Source: Novosphingobium sp. EMRT-2 (GTDB taxonomy: Bacteria; Pseudomonadota; Alphaproteobacteria; Sphingomonadales; Sphingomonadaceae). From it: DNA of 64,000 nucleotides. Each line of letters begins with the position of its first letter. Position 1 is the first letter of the stretch. A program made the position numbers and the translations under genes. The notes beneath the pieces were generated by a model. That model was not told the DNA's origin. It searched no databases and saw only the letters and a list, made by a program, of their open reading frames with translations. This document shows, piece after piece, positions 47,866-56,881 of the stretch. The stretch spans positions 186,001-250,000 of the forward strand of contig NZ_CP039697.1 of NCBI RefSeq assembly GCF_005145025.1, written 5' to 3'.

Positions 47866-47873
47866 GGGCAAAC
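47866..47873 (+). repeat. Target site duplication, left copy (GGGCAAAC)
   Basis: 8-bp direct repeat at the left end of the IS, matched by the right copy at 49296-49303. Eight bases is the usual duplication length for the IS256 family. Confidence 0.88.
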
Positions 47874-49295
47874 GGTCACGTCCGTCAAGGTGGTGTAATT
47901 TCGGCGGTGGCCGTGGGTCATCGTCAGGCGGCCTTTGTGGCGATGTGTAGGGGCTGATTTTCGTCCTCGATCATGGGTTGGTTGAGTTCGGCGAAGCCCT
48001 CGATCTGCATGTAGCGGTGTTGGAGTTGCCACTCGTCGTTCTGTTCGAGCAGGACAGCACCGACCAGGCGGATGATCGACTCCTCGTTCGGGAAGATGCC
48101 GACGACGTCGGCCCGGCGCTTCACCTCCTTGTTCAGCCGCTCGAGTGGATTGGTCGAGTGTAATTTCGTGCGGTGCTGGGTGGGGAAGCCGGTGTAGGCG
48201 AGCACGTCGGTTTCGGCATCGTCCATGCAGGTGCCGAGCTTCGGCCAGCGGGCACGCAGTTGATCGGCGACGTGGCGCCAGGTCTGGGTCGCTCCGGCCT
48301 GATCGGGCTGGATGAAGGCCTGACGGATCGCGGCGGAGACCATGGTGTGCTGGCCCTTGGGCACGTGAGCGAGCGCATTGCGCATGAAGTGGACGCGGCA
48401 GCGCTGCCAGGTCGCGCCCATGACGCGGGTAATCGCCGCCTTGAGGCCCTCGTGGGCATCGGAGATCACCAGCTTCACCCCGGTCAGGCCGCGACGCACC
48501 AGATCCTTCAGGAAGGTCGCCCAGAAGGTTTCGGCTTCGCTGGGGCCGATGTGCAGGCCAACGATCTCGCGGCGCCCCTCGGTGTTGACGGCGACGGCGA
48601 TTATCGCGGCCACACTGACGATCCGGCCGCCTTCGCGTACCTTGAGGTAGGTGGCGTCGAGCCAGATGTAGGGCCATTCGCCAGTCAGCGGGCGCTTCAG
48701 GAAGGCCAGGACGCGCTCGTCGATGTCCTTGCACAGCTTGGAAACCGTGGACTTGGAGATACCGGTCATGCCCATGGCCTGCACCAGTTCATCGACCCGC
48801 CGGGTGCTGACACCGCCGATCCACGCCTCCTGGATCACCGCCACCAGCGCCTTCTCCACCATCTTGCGCGGTTCGAGGAAGCCCGGGAAGTAGGTTCCGG
48901 TGCGCAACTTGGGGATCTTGAGGTTGAGCGTGCCGACCCGGGTGTCCAGCGAACGGTCGCGGTAGCCATTGCGCCAGGTGGCGCGCTCGCCGCTGCGCTC
49001 GTGCCGACCAGCGCCGATCAGGCCGTCAACATCGGCCTCCATGATCAACTGCATCACACTCTCGGCGATGGCGCGCAAAAAATCACCGTCGCCGGTCTTC
49101 GCAGCAAGCTCTTCAATCAGTAGTCTGGCATCGGTCATCGGGAATTCCTCTTCGTCAGGGTAGAAGTCTCGCAACTCCACCATAACGATGAGCCCGGTGG
49201 CCACCAGAGCCGCCGAATTTGGGGGTGGGGCATGCCCCACCCCCAAATCCACCAGCTCATACACCGGAAATTACACCACGAACGCGGACGCTAAC
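47874..49295 (-). mobile_element. IS256-family insertion sequence (1422 bp)
   Basis: The boundaries are set by the GGGCAAAC duplication. The terminal inverted repeats (29 nt at each end) match at 21 positions, including the blocks CGTCCG and GTGGTGTAATTTC. One transposase gene lies inside on the minus strand. The element is complete, and its transposase frame is open, so it is probably active or recently so. Confidence 0.9.
47924..49138 (-). CDS. IS256-family transposase
   Basis: A 404-residue DDE transposase of the Mutator/IS256 group. The catalytic acids fall in IWLDATYLKVREGG (D1), LVISDAHEGLKAA (D2) and STNPLERLNKEVKRR (E). C-R-V-H-F-x-R (QRCRVHFMRNAL) is the conserved motif between D2 and E. 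Start at ATG 49138 with GAGGAAT upstream; a longer frame reaches 49264 but lacks a ribosome site. No frameshift or truncation is seen. Confidence 0.95.
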   Translation of the reverse strand: MTDARLLIEELAAKTGDGDFLRAIAESVMQLIMEADVDGLIGAGRHERSGERATWRNGYRDRSLDTRVGTLNLKIPKLRTGTYFPGFLEPRKMVEKALVAVIQEAWIGGVSTRRVDELVQAMGMTGISKSTVSKLCKDIDERVLAFLKRPLTGEWPYIWLDATYLKVREGGRIVSVAAIIAVAVNTEGRREIVGLHIGPSEAETFWATFLKDLVRRGLTGVKLVISDAHEGLKAAITRVMGATWQRCRVHFMRNALAHVPKGQHTMVSAAIRQAFIQPDQAGATQTWRHVADQLRARWPKLGTCMDDAETDVLAYTGFPTQHRTKLHSTNPLERLNKEVKRRADVVGIFPNEESIIRLVGAVLLEQNDEWQLQHRYMQIEGFAELNQPMIEDENQPLHIATKAA

Positions 49296-49303
49296 GGGCA
49301 AAC
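49296..49303 (+). repeat. Target site duplication, right copy (GGGCAAAC)
   Basis: Right-hand copy of the 8-bp duplication flanking the IS. The interrupted Rieske frame continues directly after it at 49304. Confidence 0.88.
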
Positions 49304-49950
49304 TTTCACCCGTGATCCCCAAGGTACGCGAGACCCCCACGACCATTTCCGCGCGCTGGGAATGGTCGCAGCAGCCGGCCATGATGATCTTCGCGCCGTT
49401 CATGTCCCGGCCTGACGACGAAGCCCGGCAATACTTCGATATCGTGTGGCACGCGCCTTCGAATATTCAGCTTTCGGTTGGCGCCGTGCAGGACGGCAAG
49501 AGCTTCGATGAGGCGGTGAGCCAGTACGACTTGCATACCTGCACCCCCGAAGACGAGTTCAAGACGCACTATTTCTTCGCCACCCGCCGCAACCACGTGG
49601 AAGACGACGCGGAATACAACGCCTTGAAGATCAAGGGGATGCACGATGCGTTCGAGCTTGAGGACGGCCCGCTCGTGCAGGCCGTGCAGCGCGAAATGGG
49701 CGATGCCGATTTCTTCGACCTGAACCCGGTGCTCATGTCGAACGATGTCGCCCCCGTCAAAGTGCGACGCCTGCTCAAGCGGATGATAGACGCCGAATCG
49801 TCCTGATTTGGGTTTCTCGGAAAGGGACCAGGGAAGCGATGGGCCGCCCACGCTGTCGAGCCGGGCGACGGCGCTTCCTTTCCCGGCCTGCATTTCCTGA
49901 CCGCTTCCGCCAGGCTTTGCCCGTTTCGCAAAACGGAGCGACCCCACGCG

Positions 49951-50500
49951 CTATGCATCGAACGCGGCGAGGGCTTCCGGCACGCCGTAGCCCCGGTCGG
50001 CATAGTGGCGCGCGATGACCCGCACCATGGTCGCCAGTTCGGGAGATCCCTCACGGGCGCGGTGGCTCATAATGATCGGCGACACCGCCATTTCTTCCAA
50101 ATCGCGATATACGACGTCATCTACGCGCGACTTCTTGACGGATTCGGGCACGATGCAAATCCCCTCTTCCGCTGCGACCAGACCCAATGGCGATCTGAAG
50201 CTCGCGCGCCTCATGCGCCACGCGAGGCCGGATTCCATGGTCGGCAAACAGGGTAAGCACCTGGTCGGCGCGCGCGGATAGAGGATCAGCGCCTCTTCCT
50301 GCAATTTACGCAGGGACCAGAGGACGCGACCCGCCCGCCAGTCGGTGCCCGGCGGGTATGGCGACGACCAGATGTTCTTCCCGCAAAACAGTCCGCTGCA
50401 CGGTGGCGTCCTCGAAACGGACGCGGCCAAACCCGACATCGATCCGACCGTCCTTGAGCGCGGCGATCTGGCCGATGCGGGTCAGGGGCCACGCAATGGC
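49951..50500 (-). pseudogene. LysR-family regulator remnant (effector-binding half)
   Basis: The minus strand encodes most of a LysR effector domain in broken frames. QIAALKDGRIDVGFGR and TVLREEHLVVAIPAGHRLAGG are in one frame, which stops at 50306. LQEEALILYPRAP follows in a second frame. ADQVLTLFADHGIRPRVAHE is in a third, and LGLVAAEEGICIVPES to the stop is back in the second. At least three frameshifts are needed. The N-terminal DNA-binding domain is absent, replaced at about 50500 by the tannase remnant. It may once have regulated the neighbouring catabolic genes. Confidence 0.8.
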
Positions 50501-50506
50501 CTGGAG

Positions 50507-50851
50507 TATCGCGACGCTGTTGCCCGACGGGTGGGCACGAAGGCGACCGATGCCTTTTTCGCGGCCTTTGTGGCAACGGGCCTGCCGCACACATCGGGCG
50601 GCAGGCCGCCGGGTTCCGCCGGAGCGCCGGCTTACGGTATTCCGGGCAGGATCGATTTGCTCGATGTTCTGGAGGGCTGGGTCGAACGCGGCAGAAAACC
50701 GGCGGACGCCTTGTTGCTGACGCTGCACGAAACCACCGCGCCCTATCGCGTCGTGGCATCCCGGCCGATGTGCAAATGCAGTACCTGGTCCCGCTTTTCA
50801 GGGCGGCCGGATCAGGGCAACGATGGGCAGCGGTATTCCTGCGTTCGGTAG
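50507..50851 (+). pseudogene. Tannase-family esterase remnant (C-terminal end)
   Basis: The plus strand reads YRDAVARRVGTKATDAFFAA, then LPHTSGG, a short insert, then DLLDVLEGWVERGRKPADAL and VVASRPMCKC to a stop after QRYSCVR. This is the C-terminal part of a tannase/feruloyl esterase-type protein; compare the intact gene at 32998. The upstream part, including the nucleophile, is missing. It lies head-to-tail against the LysR remnant, marking an old deletion or recombination junction. Confidence 0.7.
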
Positions 50852-51378
50852 CACCGGGCTGGCAGTGCGCGCTTGCATCATCGCACCGCTCCTGGCTATA
50901 CCTTGTCGCCCGTTCGACATCGGGGTGTCCATTTTCGAGCGATGCACGGGCGGCTCCCGAGCGCTTTAACTCGCGTGTCTCCATCAGAGCGCAAGCCAGA
51001 TTACGCCGAAACCTGTCGTCGGCACATGGCTAAGCATGCGGTGCTACCGCCCAAGAAATTGACGTCCCAGACCTAACGCAAGCGCATCGAGATCCGCAGC
51101 GCGTTCAATTCGAAAAGCGGTCCCGGATCGAGGGGCTCAGCCGCTTTGGCAACGGTCATCGGTTGGCAGCCGGATGTCACCTGCCGTGTCTTAAGGCGCC
51201 TTGTGTTCGACTAGACACCGTCCATAATGCTTGGATTCCGGTGCCTTATGCTCCAGCTCCGGCCTTGCCGCGCCATGTAGCAACCCATCCATCTGCCGGT
51301 TCAACCCCATCTTGCAACGGACCGGTCATCGCGTGACGTCGCCGCAGACCCGCGATCACCCTCAAGAATCCTGCTTGC
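50852..51378. other. Non-coding debris between tannase remnant and TBDR promoter
   Basis: About 530 bp with no supported gene on either strand. A short plus-strand stretch near 51020-51110 vaguely recalls the end of an IS5-type transposase (a KRIEI motif), but it is too degraded to call. The end of the stretch leads into the promoter of the next TBDR gene. Confidence 0.4.
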
Positions 51379-51407
51379 TTGACATCGTCCGAATCTCGGC
51401 CTAATTA
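51379..51407 (+). promoter_or_regulatory. Sigma70-type promoter of the TBDR/tartrate-type cluster
   Basis: TTGACA (51379-51384), 17 bp, TAATTA (51402-51407), with a strongly AT-rich stretch after it. The start codon of the TBDR gene is 49 bp downstream, leaving room for a leader and the operator at 51421-51437. Confidence 0.6.
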
Positions 51408-51420
51408 TTTTTCAAATAAA

Positions 51421-51437
51421 AATTCGTTATCCGAATT
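51421..51437. promoter_or_regulatory. Inverted repeat downstream of the -10
   Basis: AATTCG (51421-51426), TTATC, CGAATT (51432-51437): perfect 6-bp arms with a 5-nt spacer, between the -10 box and the ribosome site of the TBDR gene. A repressor bound here would block transcription; the IclR protein encoded at 56041 is the obvious local candidate. Confidence 0.45.
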
Positions 51438-51455
51438 ATTGAACATGGAGAGGAG

Positions 51456-54374
51456 ATGGGCATGGGGAAGGTTCGTTATCCATTGCTTTGCAGTGCCGCG
51501 ATTCTGGGGGTGACGGGCGGTGTCTCGACCGCAGCCGCACAAGATGCGCCCGCCAAACCGGCGGCAAGCGCCCCCGCCGCCGACGCGGGCAGCGAACCTT
51601 CGGTTCAGGACATCATCGTCACAGGCACGCGTATCCAGAGTTCGGGGGTGCAGGCGCCAACGCCGCTGACCGTCGTCGATGCGGCCAAGATGCTGCAGAC
51701 GGCCCCGTCAGCGGTCGATGACATCATCGCGCAGCTTCCTGCGTTCCGGGCTTCTTCCGGTCCGAACCAGGTCCAGCGCAATGCGGGTTCGATCTCGACC
51801 GGTCAGAGCCTGGCCAACCTGCGCAGCCTTGGCGCACAACGCGCGCTTGTCCTGATCGACGGTCGCCGGCCGGTCCCCACCAACCCGCAGGCCACGACCA
51901 GCACCAGCATCATTCCGATCGGCCTGATCAAGCGGATGGAAGTCGTTACCGGTGGCGCTTCGGCGGCTTATGGCTCCGATGCAGTGGCCGGCGTCGCGAA
52001 CTTCGTGCTGATGGATCGCATGGAAGGCATCCACGGGTCGATCTACAGCGGCATTTCGCAAGAGGGCGACAACAAGGAATACGGCGGCAACATCGCGTTC
52101 GGCATCAATACCGCCGACAATCGCCTGCATGTCGTATTCGGCGCCGATTATAACAAGAATTACGGCGTGGGTAACATCTACTCGCGCGACTGGAGCCGGG
52201 TCGAACCGGGTAACTCGGGGAACCCCCTGTCTTTCGGCGCCGCGCGCGCGGCAGGAACGCCGGCCTTCGGCTGGGCCAACGGCGTCGAATATGCGGCGCA
52301 GACGCCGGGCGGCGTCATCACCGGGGCAACGACAACGGGAGGCACCGCTTCCACCGCGCTCAACCTGCTGGCTTTCAATCCCGATGGATCGACCTACAAA
52401 CTGACCCGCGGCCCCGTGCTGGGCAACTTGATGATCAATTCATCCAGCAACGTCGGCTCCGGCCCCCTGTCGCAGTGGAATCTCAAGCAGCCGCTCGAAC
52501 AGTTCGCCACCATGCTGCGCCTTGGTTATGACCTCACGGACAGCGTCACCGCCTTTGCCGACGTCAACTACGCGCGCAGCAATGTATTCACCTATTCGCA
52601 GTATCACCAATCCCCCACGATCACCATTCTGGCGAACAACCCCTACCTGCCCGGCGGCATCCAGGGGCAGCTGACCACGAACAACATCGCCAGCTTCAAC
52701 ATGGGCCGTATCGATACGGACTGGCTGGGGACTTCCGCCGACAATACCTATACCACGTTCCAAGTCGCGACCGGCCTTAAGGGCAAACTGCTCAATCGCT
52801 TCAACTGGGACGCGACGTATATCTACGGACGGTCGGTAATCGATTCCAAGGTTTACGGTACGCGCGAAGCGAACCTCTATGCCGCGCTCTATGCGGTGAA
52901 GGACACCAGCGGGAACATCGTTTGCGGCCCGATCGCCTCGAACCCCAACTTCGCCGCCAACCGCCTAACCAACACGGTGCAGGTCGCGAACGTGCAACCG
53001 GGCTGCGTGCCGCTCAATCCGTTCGGTGCCGGCAACGTCTCGCAGGCGGCCAAGGATTACGTTTCCGGTATCGAATACACCAAGGACTACATGGTCCGGC
53101 ACGATGTCGCGCTGAACATCAACGGACCGCTGTTCCACCTGCCCGCCGGCGACGTTTCCATCGCACTTGGCGGGGAGATGCGATGGGATTCTTTGCGCCA
53201 AGTCGCCGACGCGCTGCAGGAGCGGGGCCTCTACTCTTCTGGGAACAACAAGTCCTATTCCGGCAAGAACAACGTCAAGGAGTTCTACGGCGAAATCGAC
53301 CTGCCGATCCTGAAGGACGTGACCGCGATCCGTTCGCTGAACGCCAACGCTGCGGTTCGTCGCACCGACTACAACCTCAGCGGTGCGGTAACGACCTGGA
53401 AGGTGGGCGGCACTTATGAACCGGTTGAAGGACTGCGGCTGCGGGCCACGCGATCGCGTGACATCCGGGCGCCTTCGCTTTCTGACCTGTTCCTGGTCGG
53501 TGGCATTTCCTCGACGGGTTCCTTCGTCAATCCGTTCAACGGCCAGTCGGCACGCCTGCCGCAGCAGACCGTCGGCAACCCCAATCTCAAGCCGGAGAAG
53601 GCCGACACCTTCTCGGCCGGGATCACGTACCAGGGCCACGGCGCGCTTTCCGGCGCCCGTTTTTCGGTGGACTATTACCGGATCAAGGTGAGCGACGTTA
53701 TCGCGTCGGTTTCGGGAACGGACATCCTCGCGCGCTGCTACGCCAAGCTGCAAAACTACTGCTCGGCGATCACGTTCGATAACTCGCAATTCGGCATCGC
53801 CAAGATCTTCATCCAGCCGTTCAACCAGTCAGCCTTGCTGGTCAAGGGCGTGGACATCGAAGCCGGCTACCGCACGTCGCTGGCGCCGATCGGGCTGCCG
53901 GGCACGCTCGATACCACCGTCTATGCGACGCATCTGGCGAACTACAAGAGCACCGACATTGCAGGCCCAACGGGCGTGACGCTCGACTATGCCGGTTATC
54001 AGAATGCGGCACCCAAGTGGTCGATCGCGGCCTACGTCAACTACCGCCTCGATCCCGTCACTATCGGCCTGCAGATGCGCGCCTTCACCCACATTCGCTA
54101 TTCGCCGCTTTACAAGGGGCCGGACGAGGCGGGCTATGACCCCACCGCCGCCAACAGCATCAGCCAGAATACGTTCGCCGGGCAGGCCCTGTTCAACCTC
54201 AACATGGCCTATGATTTCGATATGCGCGGCAGCAAGGCGCAGTTCTTCCTCAACGTGAACAACCTGTTCAACACCAATCCGCCGCCTTACGCGATCGCGG
54301 CGATCAACCTTGGCGGCAACCCCTATGACTACGTGGGTCGCAGCTTCAAGGTCGGCCTGAGGTTCGGCCTGTGA
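51456..54374 (+). CDS. TonB-dependent receptor ([12 protein letters not shown] subtype)
   Basis: A 972-residue outer-membrane receptor. The signal peptide is about residues 1-28 (ending STAAAQD). Plug motifs are IIVTGTRIQSSGVQAPTPL and [20 protein letters not shown]. The barrel ends SFKVGLRFGL. ATG 51456 is preceded by GGAGAGGAG (a second ATG is two codons on). It opens the cluster that runs to 62225, with its own sigma70-type promoter. Its stop overlaps the next gene's GTG by 4 bp, tying the receptor directly to an exported hydrolase. Confidence 0.93.
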   Translation: MGMGKVRYPLLCSAAILGVTGGVSTAAAQDAPAKPAASAPAADAGSEPSVQDIIVTGTRIQSSGVQAPTPLTVVDAAKMLQTAPSAVDDIIAQLPAFRASSGPNQVQRNAGSISTGQSLANLRSLGAQRALVLIDGRRPVPTNPQATTSTSIIPIGLIKRMEVVTGGASAAYGSDAVAGVANFVLMDRMEGIHGSIYSGISQEGDNKEYGGNIAFGINTADNRLHVVFGADYNKNYGVGNIYSRDWSRVEPGNSGNPLSFGAARAAGTPAFGWANGVEYAAQTPGGVITGATTTGGTASTALNLLAFNPDGSTYKLTRGPVLGNLMINSSSNVGSGPLSQWNLKQPLEQFATMLRLGYDLTDSVTAFADVNYARSNVFTYSQYHQSPTITILANNPYLPGGIQGQLTTNNIASFNMGRIDTDWLGTSADNTYTTFQVATGLKGKLLNRFNWDATYIYGRSVIDSKVYGTREANLYAALYAVKDTSGNIVCGPIASNPNFAANRLTNTVQVANVQPGCVPLNPFGAGNVSQAAKDYVSGIEYTKDYMVRHDVALNINGPLFHLPAGDVSIALGGEMRWDSLRQVADALQERGLYSSGNNKSYSGKNNVKEFYGEIDLPILKDVTAIRSLNANAAVRRTDYNLSGAVTTWKVGGTYEPVEGLRLRATRSRDIRAPSLSDLFLVGGISSTGSFVNPFNGQSARLPQQTVGNPNLKPEKADTFSAGITYQGHGALSGARFSVDYYRIKVSDVIASVSGTDILARCYAKLQNYCSAITFDNSQFGIAKIFIQPFNQSALLVKGVDIEAGYRTSLAPIGLPGTLDTTVYATHLANYKSTDIAGPTGVTLDYAGYQNAAPKWSIAAYVNYRLDPVTIGLQMRAFTHIRYSPLYKGPDEAGYDPTAANSISQNTFAGQALFNLNMAYDFDMRGSKAQFFLNVNNLFNTNPPPYAIAAINLGGNPYDYVGRSFKVGLRFGL

Positions 54375-55960
54375 GGAGGCACCGTACCCTTCGAAAGGCA
54401 GCAATGGTTCTGGCTGCGGCGGGGGCATCCCTCGTCGCGGCGCAGGCCGGCGCGCAAACGGTGCTGTCGGATTACGAAAGCGCCGATCAGGCCCAGAAGG
54501 TGCGCGACAACGCCCTGTGGCGCCTTGCCTTCCGCCCCACACTGCAAGTGCTGGACCAGACCATCGCGACCTTGCAGCACGGCGCAAAACTTTCGGCGGA
54601 AGACAACGCCGCCATTGCGGCACTGACGCAAAAGGCGCGCTCGCTTCCGGAGCCGGAGGCAAGGCGGACGTACTGGGAAGCGGTTTCGCGCGTGCTGGGC
54701 CGTCGCTGGGATGCGACGCAGGAGATGGTCGGCGCCCTGTCCGTCAAAGTGGCGCATCCCGTGATCTCCGAGAGCGCCACGACGCTTGATCTGGCCACGC
54801 TCTATCCGGTCACGCCGGCGGCGTCGGCACGCTTCTCGATCGTCCTGTTCAAAGGCGTGGCCACATCGTCGGCGACCCCCCAACGCGGCGAGAACGTGCG
54901 GGAACTGGCGTCGGGCACGATCGGCGCAAAATTGCCGCGCACCGTACCGGTCAGCTTCGCCGGCGTGCCCGATGGCTTCTACCTCCTGCTTACGCGCGTC
55001 ACCGCCCCGGACGGCGCCAGCAGCGAAATCGCGACGCCTTTCTACATCGTCCACGATCTCGGCAGGCGCCAGGCCGCGCTGGAGCGCAAACTTCAGCGGG
55101 TGACCGGCCACGACGCCGCCCGGCAGACCGCGCTCTACCCGTTCGCGCTGGCAAGTGCACTGAACGCCGGCACGCGCGAGGTCATCTCCTATGACTTCAA
55201 TGCGGCGATCGCGCGGTCGGAAGCCATCGTCTCCGATCTCCTCGCCGGCAAGGATTCTGTGAAACAGGCGAAAGGTCTGCAAAGCCGCGCATACCGTTTT
55301 GCCGAGACGGGCGAACTCATCCCTTACCAGATTTTCGTCCCATCGGCATGGACGCCCGATCGCAAGTGGCCGCTCGTGGTTGCCCTGCATGGCGCCAATC
55401 TGGACGAAACCAACATGCTCGGGCGGGCGGGCGGAAGGATGCAGCAGCTGGCGGAACAGCGCGGTGTCATCGTGGTCGCCCCGCTCGGCTATCGCATCAA
55501 CAGCGCTTATGGCTCGCAACGCGGCATGGGCCGCCTGCTTGGCATCGAGGATACCCGGCTGCGCCGCAGCGAGGCCGATGTCCTTGCCGTTACCGACCTT
55601 GTCACCGCGGAATACAGCGTCGATCCGGAACGCGTGTACCTCACCGGTAATTCCATGGGCGGCGGCGGCACCTGGTGGATCGGGGGCCAGCACCCCGAAC
55701 GCTGGGCGGCGATCGCTCCGGCGGCCTTCGGCGGCGTGATACCGGAAGACGTGCCCGGCCTGTCGCGCCTGCCGATCCTGGCCGTGGTCGGCGACAAGGA
55801 CGAACTGGGCATGCTGGATCGCGTGAAATCCGCCGTGTCCATCCTCCGGCAAGGAGGCGTCCGGCCGGGTTATCTCGAAGTGGCCGGCGGCACGCATTCC
55901 AGCGCTTTCGACACCGCTCTTCCCCGGATTTTGGACTTCTTCGAAAGCCACCGCAAGTGA
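54371..55960 (+). CDS. Exported alpha/beta hydrolase (esterase D/PHB depolymerase-like)
   Basis: A 529-residue protein with a signal peptide (AAMVLAAAGASLVAAQAGAQ), an N-terminal region of about 290 residues of no recognised family, and a C-terminal alpha/beta hydrolase domain (about 315-529). The nucleophile is S428 in VYLTGNSMGGGGTW. VVALHGANLDETN gives the oxyanion region, VVGDKDELGM the Asp, and VAGGTHSSAF the His. Start is GTG 54371, overlapping the TBDR stop. It probably cleaves the ester that the receptor binds. The IclR gene starts 80 bp downstream. Confidence 0.87.
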   Translation: MRRHRTLRKAAMVLAAAGASLVAAQAGAQTVLSDYESADQAQKVRDNALWRLAFRPTLQVLDQTIATLQHGAKLSAEDNAAIAALTQKARSLPEPEARRTYWEAVSRVLGRRWDATQEMVGALSVKVAHPVISESATTLDLATLYPVTPAASARFSIVLFKGVATSSATPQRGENVRELASGTIGAKLPRTVPVSFAGVPDGFYLLLTRVTAPDGASSEIATPFYIVHDLGRRQAALERKLQRVTGHDAARQTALYPFALASALNAGTREVISYDFNAAIARSEAIVSDLLAGKDSVKQAKGLQSRAYRFAETGELIPYQIFVPSAWTPDRKWPLVVALHGANLDETNMLGRAGGRMQQLAEQRGVIVVAPLGYRINSAYGSQRGMGRLLGIEDTRLRRSEADVLAVTDLVTAEYSVDPERVYLTGNSMGGGGTWWIGGQHPERWAAIAPAAFGGVIPEDVPGLSRLPILAVVGDKDELGMLDRVKSAVSILRQGGVRPGYLEVAGGTHSSAFDTALPRILDFFESHRK

Positions 55961-56040
55961 ACGCCCACGCTCCCGCTATGTCCACGCGCATGCGGCTGGT
56001 AGAGACCAGCCGCATGTATGGTGCATTCGGGAGCTTCATC

Positions 56041-56853
56041 GTGAGCGATGACAAGAACGAGAAGAATGTGGTCAAGTCTGTCGCCAAGGCTTTTGCGGTA
56101 CTGCACAGCTTTGGCCCTGACGCGGAAGAACTGGTCATAGCCGATGTGGCGCGCGCGGCGCAGATGGACAACGCCACGGCGTTTCGTCTGCTCAACACGC
56201 TGGTATCGCTCGGCTATGTCGAGAAAGTGCCTGACAGCCGGCGTTTCCGTTTGACGTTCAAGTGCCTTGAGCTGGGCTTCAACGCGATCGCCCGTTCCGA
56301 CATCCGCACCCTGGGGCGTCCGCTGCTGCGGTCGCTGGTCGGGGACCGGATCGAGGCTGCCTCGATCGGTGTTCTGGACGGCCCCGAAGTCGTCTATGTC
56401 GAACGCATCCAGGCGGGTCTGCAACGGCTGGCCGTCGATGTCCGGGTCGGCAATCGCGTTCCGGCCTTCTCGTCCGCGCTTGGCCGCGCGATCCTGGCGC
56501 ACCTGCCACTTGCCGACGAGCGGGCCATTCTCGAGGCAAATCCGCCCAAGCAACTGACCCAGTACACCAAGGTCGACATCGATCACATTCTCGCCGAAAT
56601 CGCCCATGCGCGGCGCGATGGCTTCGCCGTATCGGATCAGGAAACGGTTACCGGCCTGCGGGTACTGGCCGCACCGATTACCGACATCGACGGGATACCC
56701 ATTGCCGCAATGAGCGTCGCCGCGCCCGCGTTCGGGCAAACGCTCGAGGAGTTCATCGAAACGGCCCGCGATGCCACGTGCGACGCGGCAAAACGTCTTT
56801 CGCTGGCCGTTCGCGCTGCCGGCGCCACGGCGGCACACCCTCTAACCCCTTAG
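56041..56853 (+). CDS. IclR-family transcriptional regulator
   Basis: A 270-residue regulator. The N-terminal winged helix contains VAKAFAVLHSFG, IADVARAAQMDNATAFRLLNTLVSLGYVEKV and FRLTFKCLELGF. The C-terminal effector domain has VVYVERIQAGLQRLAVDVRVG, PAFSSALGRAILAHLP and ARRDGFAVSDQE. GTG 56041 is chosen because GGGAG lies at good distance; in-frame ATGs at 56014 and 55978 would add 9 or 21 residues. It lies inside the cluster between the hydrolase and the lyase genes, the usual place for a local pathway regulator. Confidence 0.9.
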   Translation: MSDDKNEKNVVKSVAKAFAVLHSFGPDAEELVIADVARAAQMDNATAFRLLNTLVSLGYVEKVPDSRRFRLTFKCLELGFNAIARSDIRTLGRPLLRSLVGDRIEAASIGVLDGPEVVYVERIQAGLQRLAVDVRVGNRVPAFSSALGRAILAHLPLADERAILEANPPKQLTQYTKVDIDHILAEIAHARRDGFAVSDQETVTGLRVLAAPITDIDGIPIAAMSVAAPAFGQTLEEFIETARDATCDAAKRLSLAVRAAGATAAHPLTP

Positions 56854-56881
56854 CCAATCACCACATGGGAGATTTTCACCG

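Larger units (their letters stand above)
47336..49806 (+). pseudogene. VanA-like Rieske oxygenase gene, split by IS256-family insertion
   Basis: The 5' part (47336-47873) encodes MSSSPFKYLKRAWYVAAMS, the Rieske motifs DRCPHRFAPLSLG and VACPYHALRF, and ends in the iron-site helix DNVMDLSHIDHVHGE. The 3' part (49304-49806) continues SPVIPKVRETPTT through to KRMIDAESS and a stop. Removing bases 47874-49303 joins the halves in frame (GEIITTRGK-LSPV), giving about 346 residues, the normal length. The insertion is therefore recent; with it, the product stops a few dozen residues past the break. The upstream VanA-like gene and reductase remain intact. Confidence 0.92.

Noticed and set aside
47882..49287. 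IS ends placed at GTGGTGTAATTTC (47890 and 49279)
   Set aside because: The 8 bases flanking these positions do not match each other, and the Rieske frame is not restored. Moving the ends out to 47874 and 49295 gives a perfect 8-bp duplication and an intact frame.
51020..51200. Degraded IS5-type transposase end
   Set aside because: Only a short KRIEI-like stretch and a few loosely similar residues in shifting frames; too weak to support a call without a profile search.
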